Positions 47,815 through 64,000 of a stretch of DNA of 64,000 nt are shown one piece after another. The stretch lies in assembly GCA_965153455.1 (NCBI GenBank), contig OZ234498.1, positions 682,001-746,000 on the forward strand, given 5' to 3'. Under the pieces are notes generated by a model. The model made no database searches, was not told the origin of the DNA, and saw only the letters and a program-made list of their open reading frames with translations. A program made the position numbers and the translations under genes. The number at the start of each line of letters is the position of its first letter. Positions within the stretch are counted from its first letter, which is position 1. The stretch is from Sphagnum compactum. Taxonomy: Eukaryota > Bryophyta > Sphagnopsida > Sphagnales.

Positions 47815-49716
47815 TCAGACAGCACCATTACGGCGGTTCATAATCTCCTTTCCAGCAACCAAGAAATAAGCTGTGTGTCTGTTGTATCCACCCCAATTAC
47901 CACACACATATCACGTTCTCTGCTGCTTATAATTTCAACACATTTGAAACAGACTGCAGCAAGGAGCATTTGGCACTCTCTCTCCCTCTACAACTCACAC
48001 ATGGTTTTGTAGTACCCCCATATTCATTTGTGTCTTCACAAAAGTGTGGTACTCTGGGTTGGATTGTCAGCTATTTTGCAACCTTCATAGCTACAACAAG
48101 GTCTCTTAACTGATCTTCAATTCACCAATACTTGATGTTGTCTGCACGGTAGTTCAGTACAGTATTCCCATGATGGCAAAATATTCTTGATGACAACTCC
48201 TGCTCATGTGCTACACATAGAAGATGGGCTACGTGAAGATTAACATAATTGCTGGAGGATCATGCAAAAGTGCAGGGGAAATGAAGGAGGGATGACATAC
48301 TTCAGGAAATCGAGCATGAGCTTTTTGGAGTCAGGGTCAATTTCAGGAGTACTGTCAATGGCAGCTTGCATATGCTCAAGCCAGCGCACTGCTGCCTGCT
48401 CTGTAATAGCATATGGGGCATGTCTTCCAATCAAAGCTGGATGTCCTGCATACAGTAACACTCTCCATTAAAACCAATCCATGACTTGTGTTGTAAGCCC
48501 AAGTGGTTGATTTCCAGGCTTGGAGAAAACAATAAATTCATCTTCACAAATCTGCTTGATAAGTTCTAGAAACAGTCCATTGATCAAGTTCAGAAGTCCA
48601 ATCCTACTGTGTTTGCCTCTGTCTCCACTGATTATTATGAAGTGCAAAGAAATCTCCACAACAACAATTTGAAGGGAGCATGACAATGTGCCGTCATAAC
48701 CTTATGAGGGCTGCTTATAAAGTATCGGACCCATCACCTTCATCACAAATAGCAGTGATGAGCTGCCATAACTGGCTGTCACTGACTGCATCAGCTCCTG
48801 ACAGTGGGTATAGACACAACTATATAAGATACTACCAAAAATTTCAGGCAAAATTTTATACCCATCATACACAGTCTGTGTTCTGAGTTTCTGTCACATT
48901 TCCATGAGCAACAAGAAGACTCAGTCATGATGTTGGCTAGCACTCGAGAGACACATACAAAATCAGACAGAAGGCTTGGATGTCTTATTAGTTTGGTGAG
49001 CTTCTGAGACTTCACTGTTTGGAGAACCTTTGATTCTATTGAGTGTATGAATGATGAATCCATGTGAGGTGGCAGCTTCTTGAGCAATCATTGTATGCAA
49101 AGAAGATTCAAGTCTGAAACAGGCAAATATCACAAGTGAGAGCAGTCACCTTTCCTCTGAGAATACAATGGAGGCCCTCCCATGCGTTGAATGAAGAATT
49201 CATACTGGTTTTGTATAGCCTCTTCTTTCCGAGAGTTTGCAAAAATCGACCGAAACCACTGCTGCTCGTCCTCATAAACCCTGCAGACAATTAAGTAATG
49301 ATCTGTATTGCTCAATAATGTAGTTTCTACACACAAACCATCACGGCAAATTTATGTGGCCAGAAGCTGGTGATACCTAATAGGTTTTTTTCCACAACAT
49401 GAATCTTGCAGATGGCTCTAATCGCTGGGACTACAAGACAGATGCATCTTACAAACAAAAGCTTCTGTTGCTAAAAAAAAAGGAAAAGACAAAAAATAGT
49501 TTCTGAGCTAGCAATACAACACATCGACTTCTGGCTTGAATGTCTCAGAGAGAGAGACAGAGAGAAACGCAACGCTTACCTGTTGTAGAAATTAGTGGAG
49601 AGCTTGACGAAGGGATCACGGCCCAGCCTCTGATACAGATTCACCTCGTCTATGGCAAATGCATCCTCCTGCTTCACGCCACTCCGAGTAGTCGCTTGCT
49701 GCTGTAAAGACTGCAT
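47815..49716 (-). CDS. GLB3: 2-on-2 (truncated) haemoglobin, GLB3 class
   Basis: This is a four-exon gene of 158 residues. Exons: 49716-49580, 49280-49150, 48445-48301, 47878-47815. It begins [20 protein letters not shown], and then [56 protein letters not shown] and [19 protein letters not shown]. The proximal haem ligand should be H98 in LIGRHAPY, by comparison with class II 2-on-2 haemoglobins; the Trp of RWLEHM is the conserved G8 position, and the Tyr of FYNR is near B10. Plant GLB3 proteins bind O2 and NO-type ligands in the cytosol or nucleus; their role is still debated. The last exon ([20 protein letters not shown]) joins in phase 2 and gives a C-terminus a little shorter than the ~165-175 residues usual in flowering plants. 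Intron 2 contains a copy of a dispersed repeat. Confidence 0.94.
48650..48985. repeat. Dispersed repeat copy 1 (GLB3 intron 2)
   Basis: This contains in order AATCTCCACAACAACAATTT, CAGTGGGTATAGACA, GTTCTGAGTTTCTGTCACAT and ACTCAGTCATGATGTTGGCT. The same ordered blocks recur at 53060-53375 and, in part, at 51325-51480 and 53850-53995, all in one orientation. Confidence 0.75.
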
Positions 49717-49889
49717 CCTCGCCCGCCAGGCCCCCCGCGAGCGGCGCCCGCAAACTCCTCACTCTCTCCCTTCCCTCTTCTGTCTCTTCTACCCCACTAT
49801 TGAAATGGCAATCCTACAATCCCTAAACCCTGAAAATGCTACTCCAACTTCAAAGCAACCAAAGCTCTGCACACTTTCTTTACAGAAAA

Positions 49890-49937
<48 letters not shown>

Positions 49938-50110
49938 TCGGTGTCCTTTGCCCAGACGTCGGGAAGGATTTAAAACATCACCAATCGCGGCAAATCGAGA
50001 AAGATGAGATGAGAAAACACGCGATTTGTCGCACCTCCGCAAATGAGGATTTGGCGAAAAAAGATTCGTCACGCTTTCAGGAGTTTACGCTCTTCTCACA
50101 AGAGTTGTGT
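49717..50110 (-). promoter_or_regulatory. Upstream region of GLB3 with a (GA)n tract
   Basis: A 41-bp (GA)n run lies on plus at 49894-49934, about 180 bp upstream of the GLB3 start codon; read from the gene it is (TC)n. The surrounding DNA is GC-raised. (GA/CT)n tracts are common in plant leaders and core promoters, so a leader position is likely. No TATA box is called. Confidence 0.4.
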
Positions 50111-50394
50111 GAAATCGATTGACGACAATCTACACTTTCTCAGACGTATCCTCCTCTGCTGCATCGATCGACGGAGATCACGAAAATGAGGTACTGTTTA
50201 CTTCGCAAAACACCGGAAGCTCGGTACTGCTTTCTTTAACAAAAACTACGAAAGATCTGCGATTGCAGCAGGTCTATGCAGGTATACGGAAGATGCCGAA
50301 GAGATTTGTTTTGTCTTGGAGTTTGTATTGAAGAATAGTACAAACAGTTCTCGAACTTTAGAATCTACGAGAATAGTTTTTCAGATAAGAAAAC

Positions 50395-51011
50395 CTTCTC
50401 AGATCATCTCGCGCATGATCATCATTGGGTGCACATTTTTTGTAATTTCTTTAACAATATCTTCGGATCATCTTGCATAATCAGCATTGGTTGCAAATTT
50501 TGTGCAATTTCTTTAATAATCTTCTCAGTTCATCATCTTGCATCGTCTACGCTTGCACATTTTGTGTAACTTGTTAACATCTTCTCAGATCTTCTTGCAT
50601 GCTTATTGCTTGCAAATTCTGTGCAATTTCATGTGACATCTTCTTCTCAGATCATCTTGTATGATCATATTTGCTTGCAAATTCTGTGCAATTTTATTGA
50701 CATCTTCTTCTCAGATCATCTTGCATGATCATTGCTTGCAGATTCTGTGCAATTTGTTAACATCTTCTCAGACTTCCGTTTGCAACTGTGCAATTTTATT
50801 GATGTCTTCTCAGATTCTCTTGCATGTTCTTGCAAAATTCTGTGCAATTCTATTGATGTCTTCTCAGATCATCTTGCATCATCACTCATTGCAAATTTAT
50901 TCACATCTTCTCAGAGCATCTTGCGACATCACTGCTTGCATTTTCTGTGCAATTCTGTTGACACCTTCTCAATTCATCATGCATGATTATTGCTTGCAAA
51001 TGTTGCACTTC
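50395..51011. repeat. Diverged minisatellite, ~45-65 bp unit, about 11 copies
   Basis: Units open with CTTCTCAGATCATCTTGCAT, followed by variants of GATCATTGCTTGCAAATTCT, GTGCAATTT and TTGACAT. Starts fall at about 50395, 50461, 50520, 50580, 50643, 50706, 50763, 50805, 50858, 50906 and 50964. Length varies through internal gaps. It lies between GLB3 and the aspartate aminotransferase gene. Confidence 0.88.
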
Positions 51012-51022
51012 ATGCTCCTTCT

Positions 51023-51124
51023 GATTCTAGTTGGTGGTTTGCTTCCTCTGATGCAGGGATGTGCAAGCTGGGACACTTCCAGATTCTAGTTGGTGGCTTG
51101 CTTCCTGATGCAGTGAGGTGCAAG
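51023..51124. repeat. 59-bp direct duplication
   Basis: GATTCTAGTTGGTGG(T/C)TTGC occurs at 51023 and 51082, each followed by TTCCT(CT)GATGCAG and a GTGCAAG string. It directly follows the minisatellite. Confidence 0.85.
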
Positions 51125-51324
51125 ATGTACCCATCTCGACATGGATCCTGCATTCAACAACATCAACCTTGTTTCTGATAAATGTGAGTTCTTGGAATAC
51201 GTTTTTGATCTTCTGTTGTTTGAGTTGGCCTGCATTGACATTGCCCTTATTGAAATTTGGCTTCACCAGGACTACTAGCCAGAAACTGCTACAAAACACA
51301 CAACATCTCTATGAGATTGCAGAC

Positions 51325-51480
51325 AAATCTCCACAACACTTTGAAGGTTAACATGACAATGTGTGTTCATAATCTTTCGATTGTTGCTCACAAAATGTTG
51401 GAACATCATCATAGTCATGAATGGCAGAGAAGAGCTGTCATGAATATCTAACTCACTTCATCAGCTCCCAACATCAGCTC
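51325..51480. repeat. Dispersed repeat copy 2, partial
   Basis: AATCTCCACAACACTTTGAA and AACATGACAATGTG here match the left part of copy 1 (48650 onward), with a weaker continuation to CATCAGCTCCCAACA. The right part is absent. Confidence 0.6.
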
Positions 51481-51769
51481 TGTAAAAATGCAAGAAACAG
51501 TATTTTTTATTTCTTATTAGACAGAAAAAGGGGTTTCATGCACAAAAGCTCTGCTTGTTACTCTCCTGAAACTGCTTAGTGAATGTTACCATCCTGCACT
51601 ACATTTCATCCAATCTCTTATTCAACAAAAATAGCCCACCATCTCTGGTGGAGCAAGTGAGAATGTCTCAATATGAATGTGAGACCATATGAATGTTGAA
51701 ATTTGCAACAGATTACCTACTTGACTGACACAAAAGATTTGCCTTGTGTGTAAATCTTGTAAGAATTGC

Positions 51770-56791
<5,022 letters not shown>

Positions 56792-57165
56792 TATGAACGA
56801 CAGTTCTCGGAACACAAAAAAAGATACAGAAAGCTCAGAAGCTGTTCCGCTCCTCCAAATGAGAAAAAAAACTCTCGCAAATGCCTGCACCGATCTGCAG
56901 CAGCAAGATAAGAACAAGCCCGAACTGTGGCCGAAAACAAAACGCACGCTACTGAAAGTTCCGTGTCGTGGTTCTCGCGCGACGGCGCGACGGCATCGAT
57001 GGGACCAAGCGTCGTTGCACGGCGACAAAACCGCAGCGAGCGACGAAGACGCCGCGAGAAACACCAGCGAGAGCTTCCGGGTGGGTGGATGGGTGGATGA
57101 ATATCGTCGATTCGTGGATGCAAAGTGCAGGGGAGAACATCTGGATCTGGTGGATGATAAATCAT
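56792..57165 (-). promoter_or_regulatory. Upstream region of the aspartate aminotransferase gene
   Basis: This is GC-raised and CG-dinucleotide-rich DNA immediately upstream of the start codon, with several GCGACG strings. Open frames pass through it on both strands, but none has a motif. It probably holds the 5' UTR and core promoter. No element can be named securely. Confidence 0.4.
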
Positions 57166-57380
57166 GCAACTCATAATTATCCATCCATCATGCAAATTAC
57201 AATCCCTTATCATCCTTCCATCATCCAAACCACTATTGATGGCATTATGAGCACCAATCAACCTTCCATCATCCAAATCCCATGGATGATATTATCAGCA
57301 CTAATCATCCTTCCATCATCCAAATCCCATAGATGATAGTTTGAGTACTAATCGTCCTTCCATCATCTAATTTCCGTCGA
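57166..57380. repeat. Tandem repeat, 47-48 bp unit, four copies
   Basis: CCTTCCATCATCCAAA-like starts at 57214, 57262, 57309 and 57356, with CCCATGGATGATA and AGCACTAATC blocks between. A degenerate earlier unit may begin near 57166. It lies upstream of the aminotransferase gene. Confidence 0.85.
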
Positions 57381-57399
57381 TGGCGGCGCACTGCGGTTC

Positions 57400-60300
57400 T
57401 GGATAGGATGTGGATGGATCCTGTATGGATGAATACGTCCTGAGGAAATGAGCAAACTCTAGTGGATGAAAAAAGTTTGCGAATCTCCATCGTTATTAGT
57501 GTCATGACAGGTGTCCGATATTATTGTGTTTGGGGTGGAAAGTTCTATTCTTCGCCTATGGGTCGATGACACGTGTTGAAAGTTACCATCTTAAGTGGAC
57601 ACCTTGGAGTTGCGTTGGAAAGCGTAGAATGCACAACCCTAAAAATCCTGACTTAGTTTTCCTTTTGTATTTGGAGGCGCTTTACGGAGACGCGTAATCT
57701 TCCCCTCTTTTCCCCCCTCATCCTACCCACCCTGGAATTTTATACCCGGAATTTTGACTAGTACTTTTACGTACCATGGAATGGGCCCAGTTGAACCCCA
57801 TTATCATCTAGGAACATGGCAAGCCTGCTAAGGCAAGCAATGTTCCGTAAAGTGCAGGAGGTACTTTATGAAGCGTAATCTTCTTTTTGCCCTCACCGGA
57901 AGGAAAGATTAGCCTTGCAGCCATCCTGAAATTGAAACCAGTTTGTTACAAATCCGACTGTGTAAGAGACATAGAGAAGAACATTGGATCCTAACCTTCG
58001 GTTGGTTGTGTGGGTCCTTTGCTTCTCTAATTGTCAGTTGCTACTTGTGAAACCTTTTATCATGTGCAGAGACAAAAACCCAACAAGTCCTCGAGCGTAA
58101 GTACCCACAACAAGGCTATCTACATAAAGTTCAAGAAAATTTAAACCTGTAATACCTTAGACAAAGGAAAGGAAAGGATTGCAATGCTTTTCAGTGAAGA
58201 GGAGACCAATGTGCAAAATCTCTAAGCCCTCCAATGTGGTTAAGGATGAACTAGGGTTGAGAGTTCCTACTTTGAACCTCACACTAGCTATGTAACTAGC
58301 TATGTAACTGGGTATGTATCATAGGGAACTAGGTAGGGAATATGTAAGTGGTTCCTATGTAGGTAGGTCACTAGGCACATTATCACGTAAACTCTCCTAC
58401 TTTCACCTCACATTACATAGGTAACTGGGTATGTATTATATAGGGAACTAGGTAGAGAATATGTAAGTGGTTCCTATGTAGGTAGTAGGTAAGGCATTTG
58501 CTGGCTGTTAGGAAGGTATATAGTAGATACATGTGGATGGTTAGTACATAGTTAACCTCTGTGGTTAGCGAAGTAGTTATGGCATTGGATGACTACTACC
58601 TAGGTAGATGTAGATACCCGTGTTGTTTGGTGGATATCATATTTTTATGATATCCTGCAAGTCTGATTTTCTCAAAAAGGTTTAAAGAACTAGGTCAGAT
58701 CTCTTATTCTTTTTTTTAAAAACCTCATTTACAATATCCTACAAGGAAATGATTTTTTTTTTAAAAATTGAAGGCCAGACCTTAGTTTTTCGTATGTTTG
58801 GAAAAATATTATCCTTTGGATATTCAAGGCGTAGCTCAGATGAAAAACATAATTATTTTATTACCAAAATCCATTTATTAGGGGATGAAATTACAAATTA
58901 TAGAAATGACTTGTAAGATCAGGCACAACCACATCCTATTGGGTGTTTGGAGTTTGGACCTCTATTAGTAATTATTATATCCAACAAACACAGAGGGTTA
59001 ACTCTTCCTCCCACCCAGCCTATGAAAGTTTAAAGAGTACAAAGATGAGAAAGACTACTACTATTTGAATGCCATCATTTGGACCAACAATCATTATGAC
59101 TCGCCAATTGGAAGTAGTTCTTTCTTTAATGCACAATGCAAAACTTTATTTCTAAACACACCATAGATTTGGAAAATGTAGAAAGGGGTAAAAAAGAATT
59201 TAGTCTTATGGAGATGAGATGACTACACTATATCTTGTGGAAATTTGCAGGCTCACGTTTCCAATCTCCAAACCCAATTTCATGCTGTTTGAAGCATGTA
59301 CATGATTAAAAAAGTTCAGTGTCCACATGATGAGGCTTTGATCATTGGAGGAGGAGTAGAGGAGGAGGTGGTGGAGGTGATGGTGGTGGTGGTGCGGAGG
59401 GACCCAATTGCACAATTCATGCATATTTGCTCAGTTTGTTGCTGAGGCTGGTAAAAAAAAGCTCAGCAAATCTGTGCAGCTGCTGCTAGAGAAGAGTGTA
59501 ATAAATGTGATCTGACTGCTGCTCCCTGGTTTTGATTGGCCAATCATAATGATCGGTCCATGTGGTTTTGCTATTAGTAGTTGCCCATCTAGTTGGAGTC
59601 CCTGCTTCAAATTTGTGGGTGGGGTTGCAAAAATGTAAAACTTGGATGTGAGAAATATTTTTGCAGGTTCACATTACTGAGCACTGGTGGGGATGCTCTT
59701 ATACAAAAAAAAAAATCTGGTTAGACATCCAGATGGTCTTCAGATATCTAGTTTTTAAAAAACTTCTTGATATTTTGCTCTATGCACAACCGCCAGATGC
59801 CATTATATGTACAATGCATATATGTGACAATATTTGGCCACTATGTTACACACAAATTGATATCCGGCTCGTTGGGATTTTTAAAATTGTCATGTGTATT
59901 TTATTTGGGGTTTAGGTGGTTTAGGGTTTAGAAATAACCCATTATAATATCCTTTTGGCACTTTGCAATTTGCTTTGCATATTTATGTTTTTTTGCATTG
60001 AGTTGAGGGGTTTTTTTAAAGTTGATTTTATTTTATTTTGGTAAGATTTGCTTTAAGCCTCTCGTAGCACTAGGTGAGGTGCTTCATTTTGTTCTTTCTT
60101 TTGAACTCATGGGGGTTTTTTTTTTTCCAGGTTATTCTTTTTTTTGTTATGAGTTTCACAAGAACTGATTGTTTCATTTGCAATTTGTTTTGTGGTTTTA
60201 ATTAGGCAAGTTTTTTGTCTAGAGTTCAAAACAATGTTGGACACATATTAAAATATTTTCAGGTATCACTTGCATATCATTATTTTTTGAATCTTTCATG

Positions 60301-61730
60301 GTATCACTTTGAGTGATATCGTGACAAAAAACTTGATCAACTAGATCAAAGGGAAAAAATTAAAAATATTGAGACCCAAGTGAGATAAAATTTTGGTACC
60401 TAGGTCAAGTTCTTAATGTATTGTGTATAAGGTTTAATGCACAAGGTTGTACATATAATGCACAAGGTTCGAGAGTAATTATAATGGTTGCAAAGATAAG
60501 AGGAGTGAAAATATATGTAGCAGCAATGGAGGCATTCAAGAAAAAGGGAAAATAGAATGAAATTCAATCTATCACAATAATTGATGGTTTTTTAAAGTTT
60601 CAGCCCTTTTAAATGTTAATTGTATTTTTTTTGCAAGTTTTCTTTGAATCTCACCCCATGTATGATCAAACTTAGGATTCTAGTGCTATATTTTTCTTAT
60701 TTTATAGACAACTTCATTGTTGGTGTTTTTTTAATTTTTAAGAAAAAGTATAAAATCAATATTTCTTTTTGTAATTTTGGTTATGATTTTTTAATTTGAA
60801 AAACCAATAATAATCGGTTTGTGAGAACTGCCAAATGATAACTAGTTGTTTTAAAATGTATGAGAACTAAGATTGTGAGAATCAGTTCAATGTTTTAAAA
60901 ATTTATTGATAACCCGCCTTGGTGTATAATTTTTTTTTTAAATGAAAAAAATGAAAACCATAATCTTTTGTAAGTTATTTGGTGAAAACTAAGTCCAACA
61001 AGTAGTAATTTTTTTTGAAACTTGCCCAAGATTAGTCCAAAAACACCTTGGTTTTTCTTTTTGGGGTTGTGCTTTGCATCAAGTTGTTTTTTTGTTGTTT
61101 TCAGTTTTGTTGCTTGGCAAATTAGGAGGGACAAGCTTTGATTTTGTGTTTTATTGCTTGTTAAATCAACTTTGGGTTTGTTATTTTGGTGAATTGAGAG
61201 GCATCAACTGTGTTTTGTTGTTGGACAAATTGGTTATGCTTTGTTGATAAATGAATGAAGAGGCATCAACTATGTTTAAATTTGTTGTTCAATGAATCAA
61301 GAGACATCGACCTCGTCTTGTTTTTGGATAATTGGGAGGCATCAACATTGGGAAACATGTTTAAGGAATTGACAAGAAATTAACTCTTTTATCACTTGGT
61401 GTTTTTTTAGTTTTTGGGAGTTTGAAAAGTTCTTTGAATGTTTCAATGTTTTAATGTTTTATGTCTTTGTTGTTTGTGTTTAACTTTTTTTGTGTTCAAT
61501 CATTGAAAGCAAGAATGATGTTTTATTGATAGTGTGTGTGGAGTTGATGAAGATGTTTCAACAATTTTCCCCATTCAAATGCAATCCTCATCACTCTCAA
61601 ATGTTGACAATGTGCATAGACAATTATGTTGAGGGCATTTTTTGTCATTAATGATGGGCTGCATATGGATTTGGTGAAATTGCAAGTGTTATGATGCATA
61701 ATTTGTAGATTTTAGGAAGCATTTAGTGGT
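57400..61730. other. Intergenic AT-rich DNA with a dispersed repeat
   Basis: No gene is recognised. Contents: the GTAGGTA-rich repeat at 58265-58620, a purine-rich GAG/GTG run at 59347-59396 that gives a His-run on minus, and T-runs from 60.0 to 61.5 kb. The DNA from about 61.1 to 61.7 kb has TTGTTG- and GGCATCAAC-like imperfect repeats. Confidence 0.6.
58265..58620. repeat. Dispersed GTAGGTA-rich repeat, copy B, with internal duplication
   Basis: AACTGGGTATGTAT(C/T)AT begins near 58306 and again near 58422. Each copy is followed by AGGGAACTAGGTAG(G/A)GAATA and GTGGTTCCTATGTAGGTAG, an internal duplication of about 116 bp. It then runs to GGTTAGTACATAGTTAACC at 58539, shared with copy A at 36325. 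Confidence 0.8.
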
Positions 61731-61734
61731 GTTT

Positions 61735-63235
61735 TGATGCAAATATTTACTCTTTGCAAGGGCTTAATCAAATACAACATAATTAATGGTGTAATTCCCA
61801 TGAATAGTCATGTGCAAATTGCACATTTGAAGTTGTTTGTTTAGAGGAAACAATAATTTGGGGAGAAGGTGCCAAAACCTACTATTCATACTGAGCAACC
61901 AAGGAAGAAAAAAATGAGTCCTTTTGGTTGTGTAATGGTACCACAAACCCCTAAAATGAATTGATGATGTTTAACAATAGTTTTCAGAGGATTTGGTGTT
62001 TTGTATTTGTAAGGGTTATAAGCCCTTGTCCACTTGGAGAACATTTTGCTTCATAGGTTAGTTTTACGTCATTAATGCCTTTGTGTTCAAATTTTTTTTC
62101 ATTTTTTGTGTGTGGAAAAAATGTTGCCTACCATGGTCAAGAAAACAATGGATTAACATGTTTTGCCAAATCTTGTAGCTATAGTAGTAATCTTTATCAA
62201 TTTTGATCTTTGAATGTTTTGTGGCTATGTGAATACATTGGTTTTGATTATCAATTTTGGAGTGAAACCCAATACCCATGCATATTGTTATGGGGTTGTT
62301 TGAAATGAATGAAACAACTAAGCAATCCATGGTTATACAACTCTGGTTCTTGTTGGAGAGGTTTCATTTGTTACATTGAGTAATTGCATTTGTAAAAGAT
62401 GAGGGCATTGATTTGATAGTTATGGCAACAACTTTGCATTCTATCGTTGATTGTAAACTTTTGAAATTTTTGAGCATTTATGATGGTACGTGTTTTGGGC
62501 ATGTGATGTTTAAGGCCTATTAGGATGCTACAAAAGATGATTAAAATATGTTTTCAACTGAAAAATGTCAAAGTGAAAAAAGTTAGGTTGGTTTACAAAA
62601 AACCATTACTTGGACCAAAAAGTCTAGGAAAGAGAAGCAAAAGTGGGAGCATCCTTGTTTTGGCTAGGAACATTCCTATTTTGCTTTAGGAAAACTAAAA
62701 ATTGATGTTGAAAATAAAATACTTTTGTGAAAATCAAATTTGTCAACAAGGTCCTTATGTTTGAAAAAACTATTGAGTTTAAGAATGCCATAATTTTTTG
62801 TTATGGCAAGTAAAAATCAATGGCTTCACAATAAATAATATTTAAAATTTAAATGTGGGCTATTGTTAAGGTAGTGACATTTACCTTGAATCATGTTGTA
62901 GTGGCATGTGTGATGAATCAATTTAAGGGCCATTGATTGTTGCTAGATGCCTTGACAACACTTGTTGCATTTATTATGAACATGGAAGTTGAATTATTGT
63001 AGCTTTCTAATGAGTTTGAAATCTTGGACCTTTTTGGGGTAAAAATCTTATGTTTGCATGTAAATGTGTAATTGGAGGTCATAAAGGTGATCGTACCTTT
63101 TTTGAGGTCTTTAAGATCTTTTGATGCACGACAAGCTTACATCCTGATGGCTATCACGTTGAATCCACATTTTAAGATTTTGTGTGTCGTGGAAAATTTG
63201 GTGAGATGTGAGAATGCAATCCAGTTGGTAATTTA
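61735..63235 (+). pseudogene. hAT-like transposase remnant
   Basis: Decayed plus-strand frames appear in the order of an intact hAT-like protein. A BED-like N-terminal block KGLIKYNIINGVIPMNSHVQ is near 61758. An FDL block is near 62200. MGLFEMNETTKQSMV is from 62290, FVKDEGIDLIVMATTLHSIV near 62390 and CFGHVMFKAY near 62500. Then come ITWTKKSRKEKQKWEH near 62600, MFEKTIEFKNAIIFCYGK near 62770, VWAIVKVVTFTLNHVVVACV near 62850 and ITLNPHFKI near 63150. Several in-frame stops and shifts break it. I recall this block order from plant hAT-like proteins. The C-terminal dimerisation domain could not be read beyond 63235. No terminal repeats were seen. Confidence 0.68.
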
Positions 63236-63239
63236 ATAT

Positions 63240-64000
63240 GATGTCAAAATTATCATTCCTTTTCTAATGGTGTGTTTTGATTGGTTGAACACTTCTGCTA
63301 ATGCACGTGTTGTAACAATGGTTGATGTTACAAGACTAGATATTGAAAAAATATGTTTGGCGTAAGGTTTCACCATCAACTTGCAATTATTCAAAAAAAG
63401 TCATGTTCTTCAATCAAATTATAATTCCCACACGTACCTGCCTACATTTAAAGCCCATCGTCGATTTAACATCAAGGCATTTGTCACCCATAAACATGAA
63501 AAAATAGATTTTATAAAATAAAAGACTATTTAAATTTAACCACCAAAGCTAATCACTATCATTGGCCAATAAAAAAAATCAATTCCAACAACACTTTTGG
63601 TGGCCACAATATCTTACACATATTTGTCAACCCAAAGGGTTTTACATTATTTGAATGATGGGTTCATCTAGAAATTAGTGTAAAGGTCATTTTAATGCTG
63701 CGTGGTGGAGATGTTCAAAGACCCGTGGCTGAAAAATATTCATGAAACATGAGGGCTAGAATGGCTATGGCCTCATTTGGTGCCTTTATTTCAGAAGTTC
63801 CCTCACCTTGAGGCTTAAGGACATCTTTCCATTAGGCTGTTATGATCACAACAACTTCTCGACCTATGTACATGTGTTCACGGTCATTTCATAGCTCTCT
63901 CATAGCTCCACTGTTCAAGCATTGACACCCATCAGAGGAGCTATGAGAGTTGTGAGCCAAACCTCGACTCATCGTAAAATGACATCTATCTTTCTTTATG
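63240..64000. other. AT-rich flank of the hAT remnant
   Basis: No gene is recognised. The expected hAT C-terminal domain would lie here but is not readable. A perfect 13-bp inverted repeat, CTCTCATAGCTCC (63897-63909) and GGAGCTATGAGAG (63937-63949), sits near the end of the window. Confidence 0.5.

Noticed and set aside
49839-50072. Ser-Leu repeat frame upstream of GLB3
   Set aside because: It is a translation of the (GA)n microsatellite.
59206-59424. Minus-strand frame with a His run
   Set aside because: It derives from a GAG/GTG purine-rich simple repeat, with no other support.

Overview
The window is nuclear DNA of a land plant. Five intron-bearing genes have clear plant-type orthologues: a nuclear HMGB protein, the plastid Clp-protease accessory subunit ClpT, a patatin-like acylhydrolase, a 2-on-2 haemoglobin and a mitochondrial-type aspartate aminotransferase. 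All introns placed are GT-AG and run from 75 bp to about 1.6 kb. Genes sit as islands in AT-rich DNA full of broken transposons. Compact genes plus nested old elements would suit a non-seed plant (bryophyte, lycophyte or fern), but the sequence does not fix the species.

Layout. 1-5.4 kb is AT-rich with no gene. 5.4-11.2 kb is a Ty3/gypsy retrotransposon (minus strand, LTRs, 5-bp target duplication) inserted in a decayed Harbinger-like transposase. 12.8-20 kb holds the HMGB gene and then the CLPT gene, both on plus. 20-31 kb has no gene I can name, only a few coding-like stretches, the best on minus at 26.3-27.25 kb. 31-34.75 kb is the patatin-like gene (minus, 8 exons). 37.3-38.5 kb is a tandem array with a ~78-bp unit. 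39.1-42.4 kb is a pogo-like transposase remnant split by one copy of an LTR-like repeat, with a second copy facing it in inverted orientation. 47.8-49.7 kb is the haemoglobin gene and 51.8-56.8 kb the aspartate aminotransferase gene, both minus; a diverged minisatellite lies between them and a dispersed repeat recurs in their introns. 57.2-57.4 kb has another small tandem array. 61.7-63.2 kb is a decayed hAT transposase.

The five genes do not form a pathway. HMGB acts on chromatin, ClpT on the chloroplast Clp protease, the patatin-like protein on lipid acyl groups, the haemoglobin binds haem ligands, and the aminotransferase links carbon and nitrogen metabolism. I found no gene cluster that would make a new multi-gene system. 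The most unusual signals are structural: an inverted fragment of the GPY/F module inside the retrotransposon, the inverted LTR-like pair around the pogo remnant, the codon-phased 78-bp array, and a ~200-residue Pro/Tyr-rich tail on the patatin-like protein.

All exon borders were set by eye from splice sites, reading-frame continuity and remembered family motifs. No alignment or database search was run.
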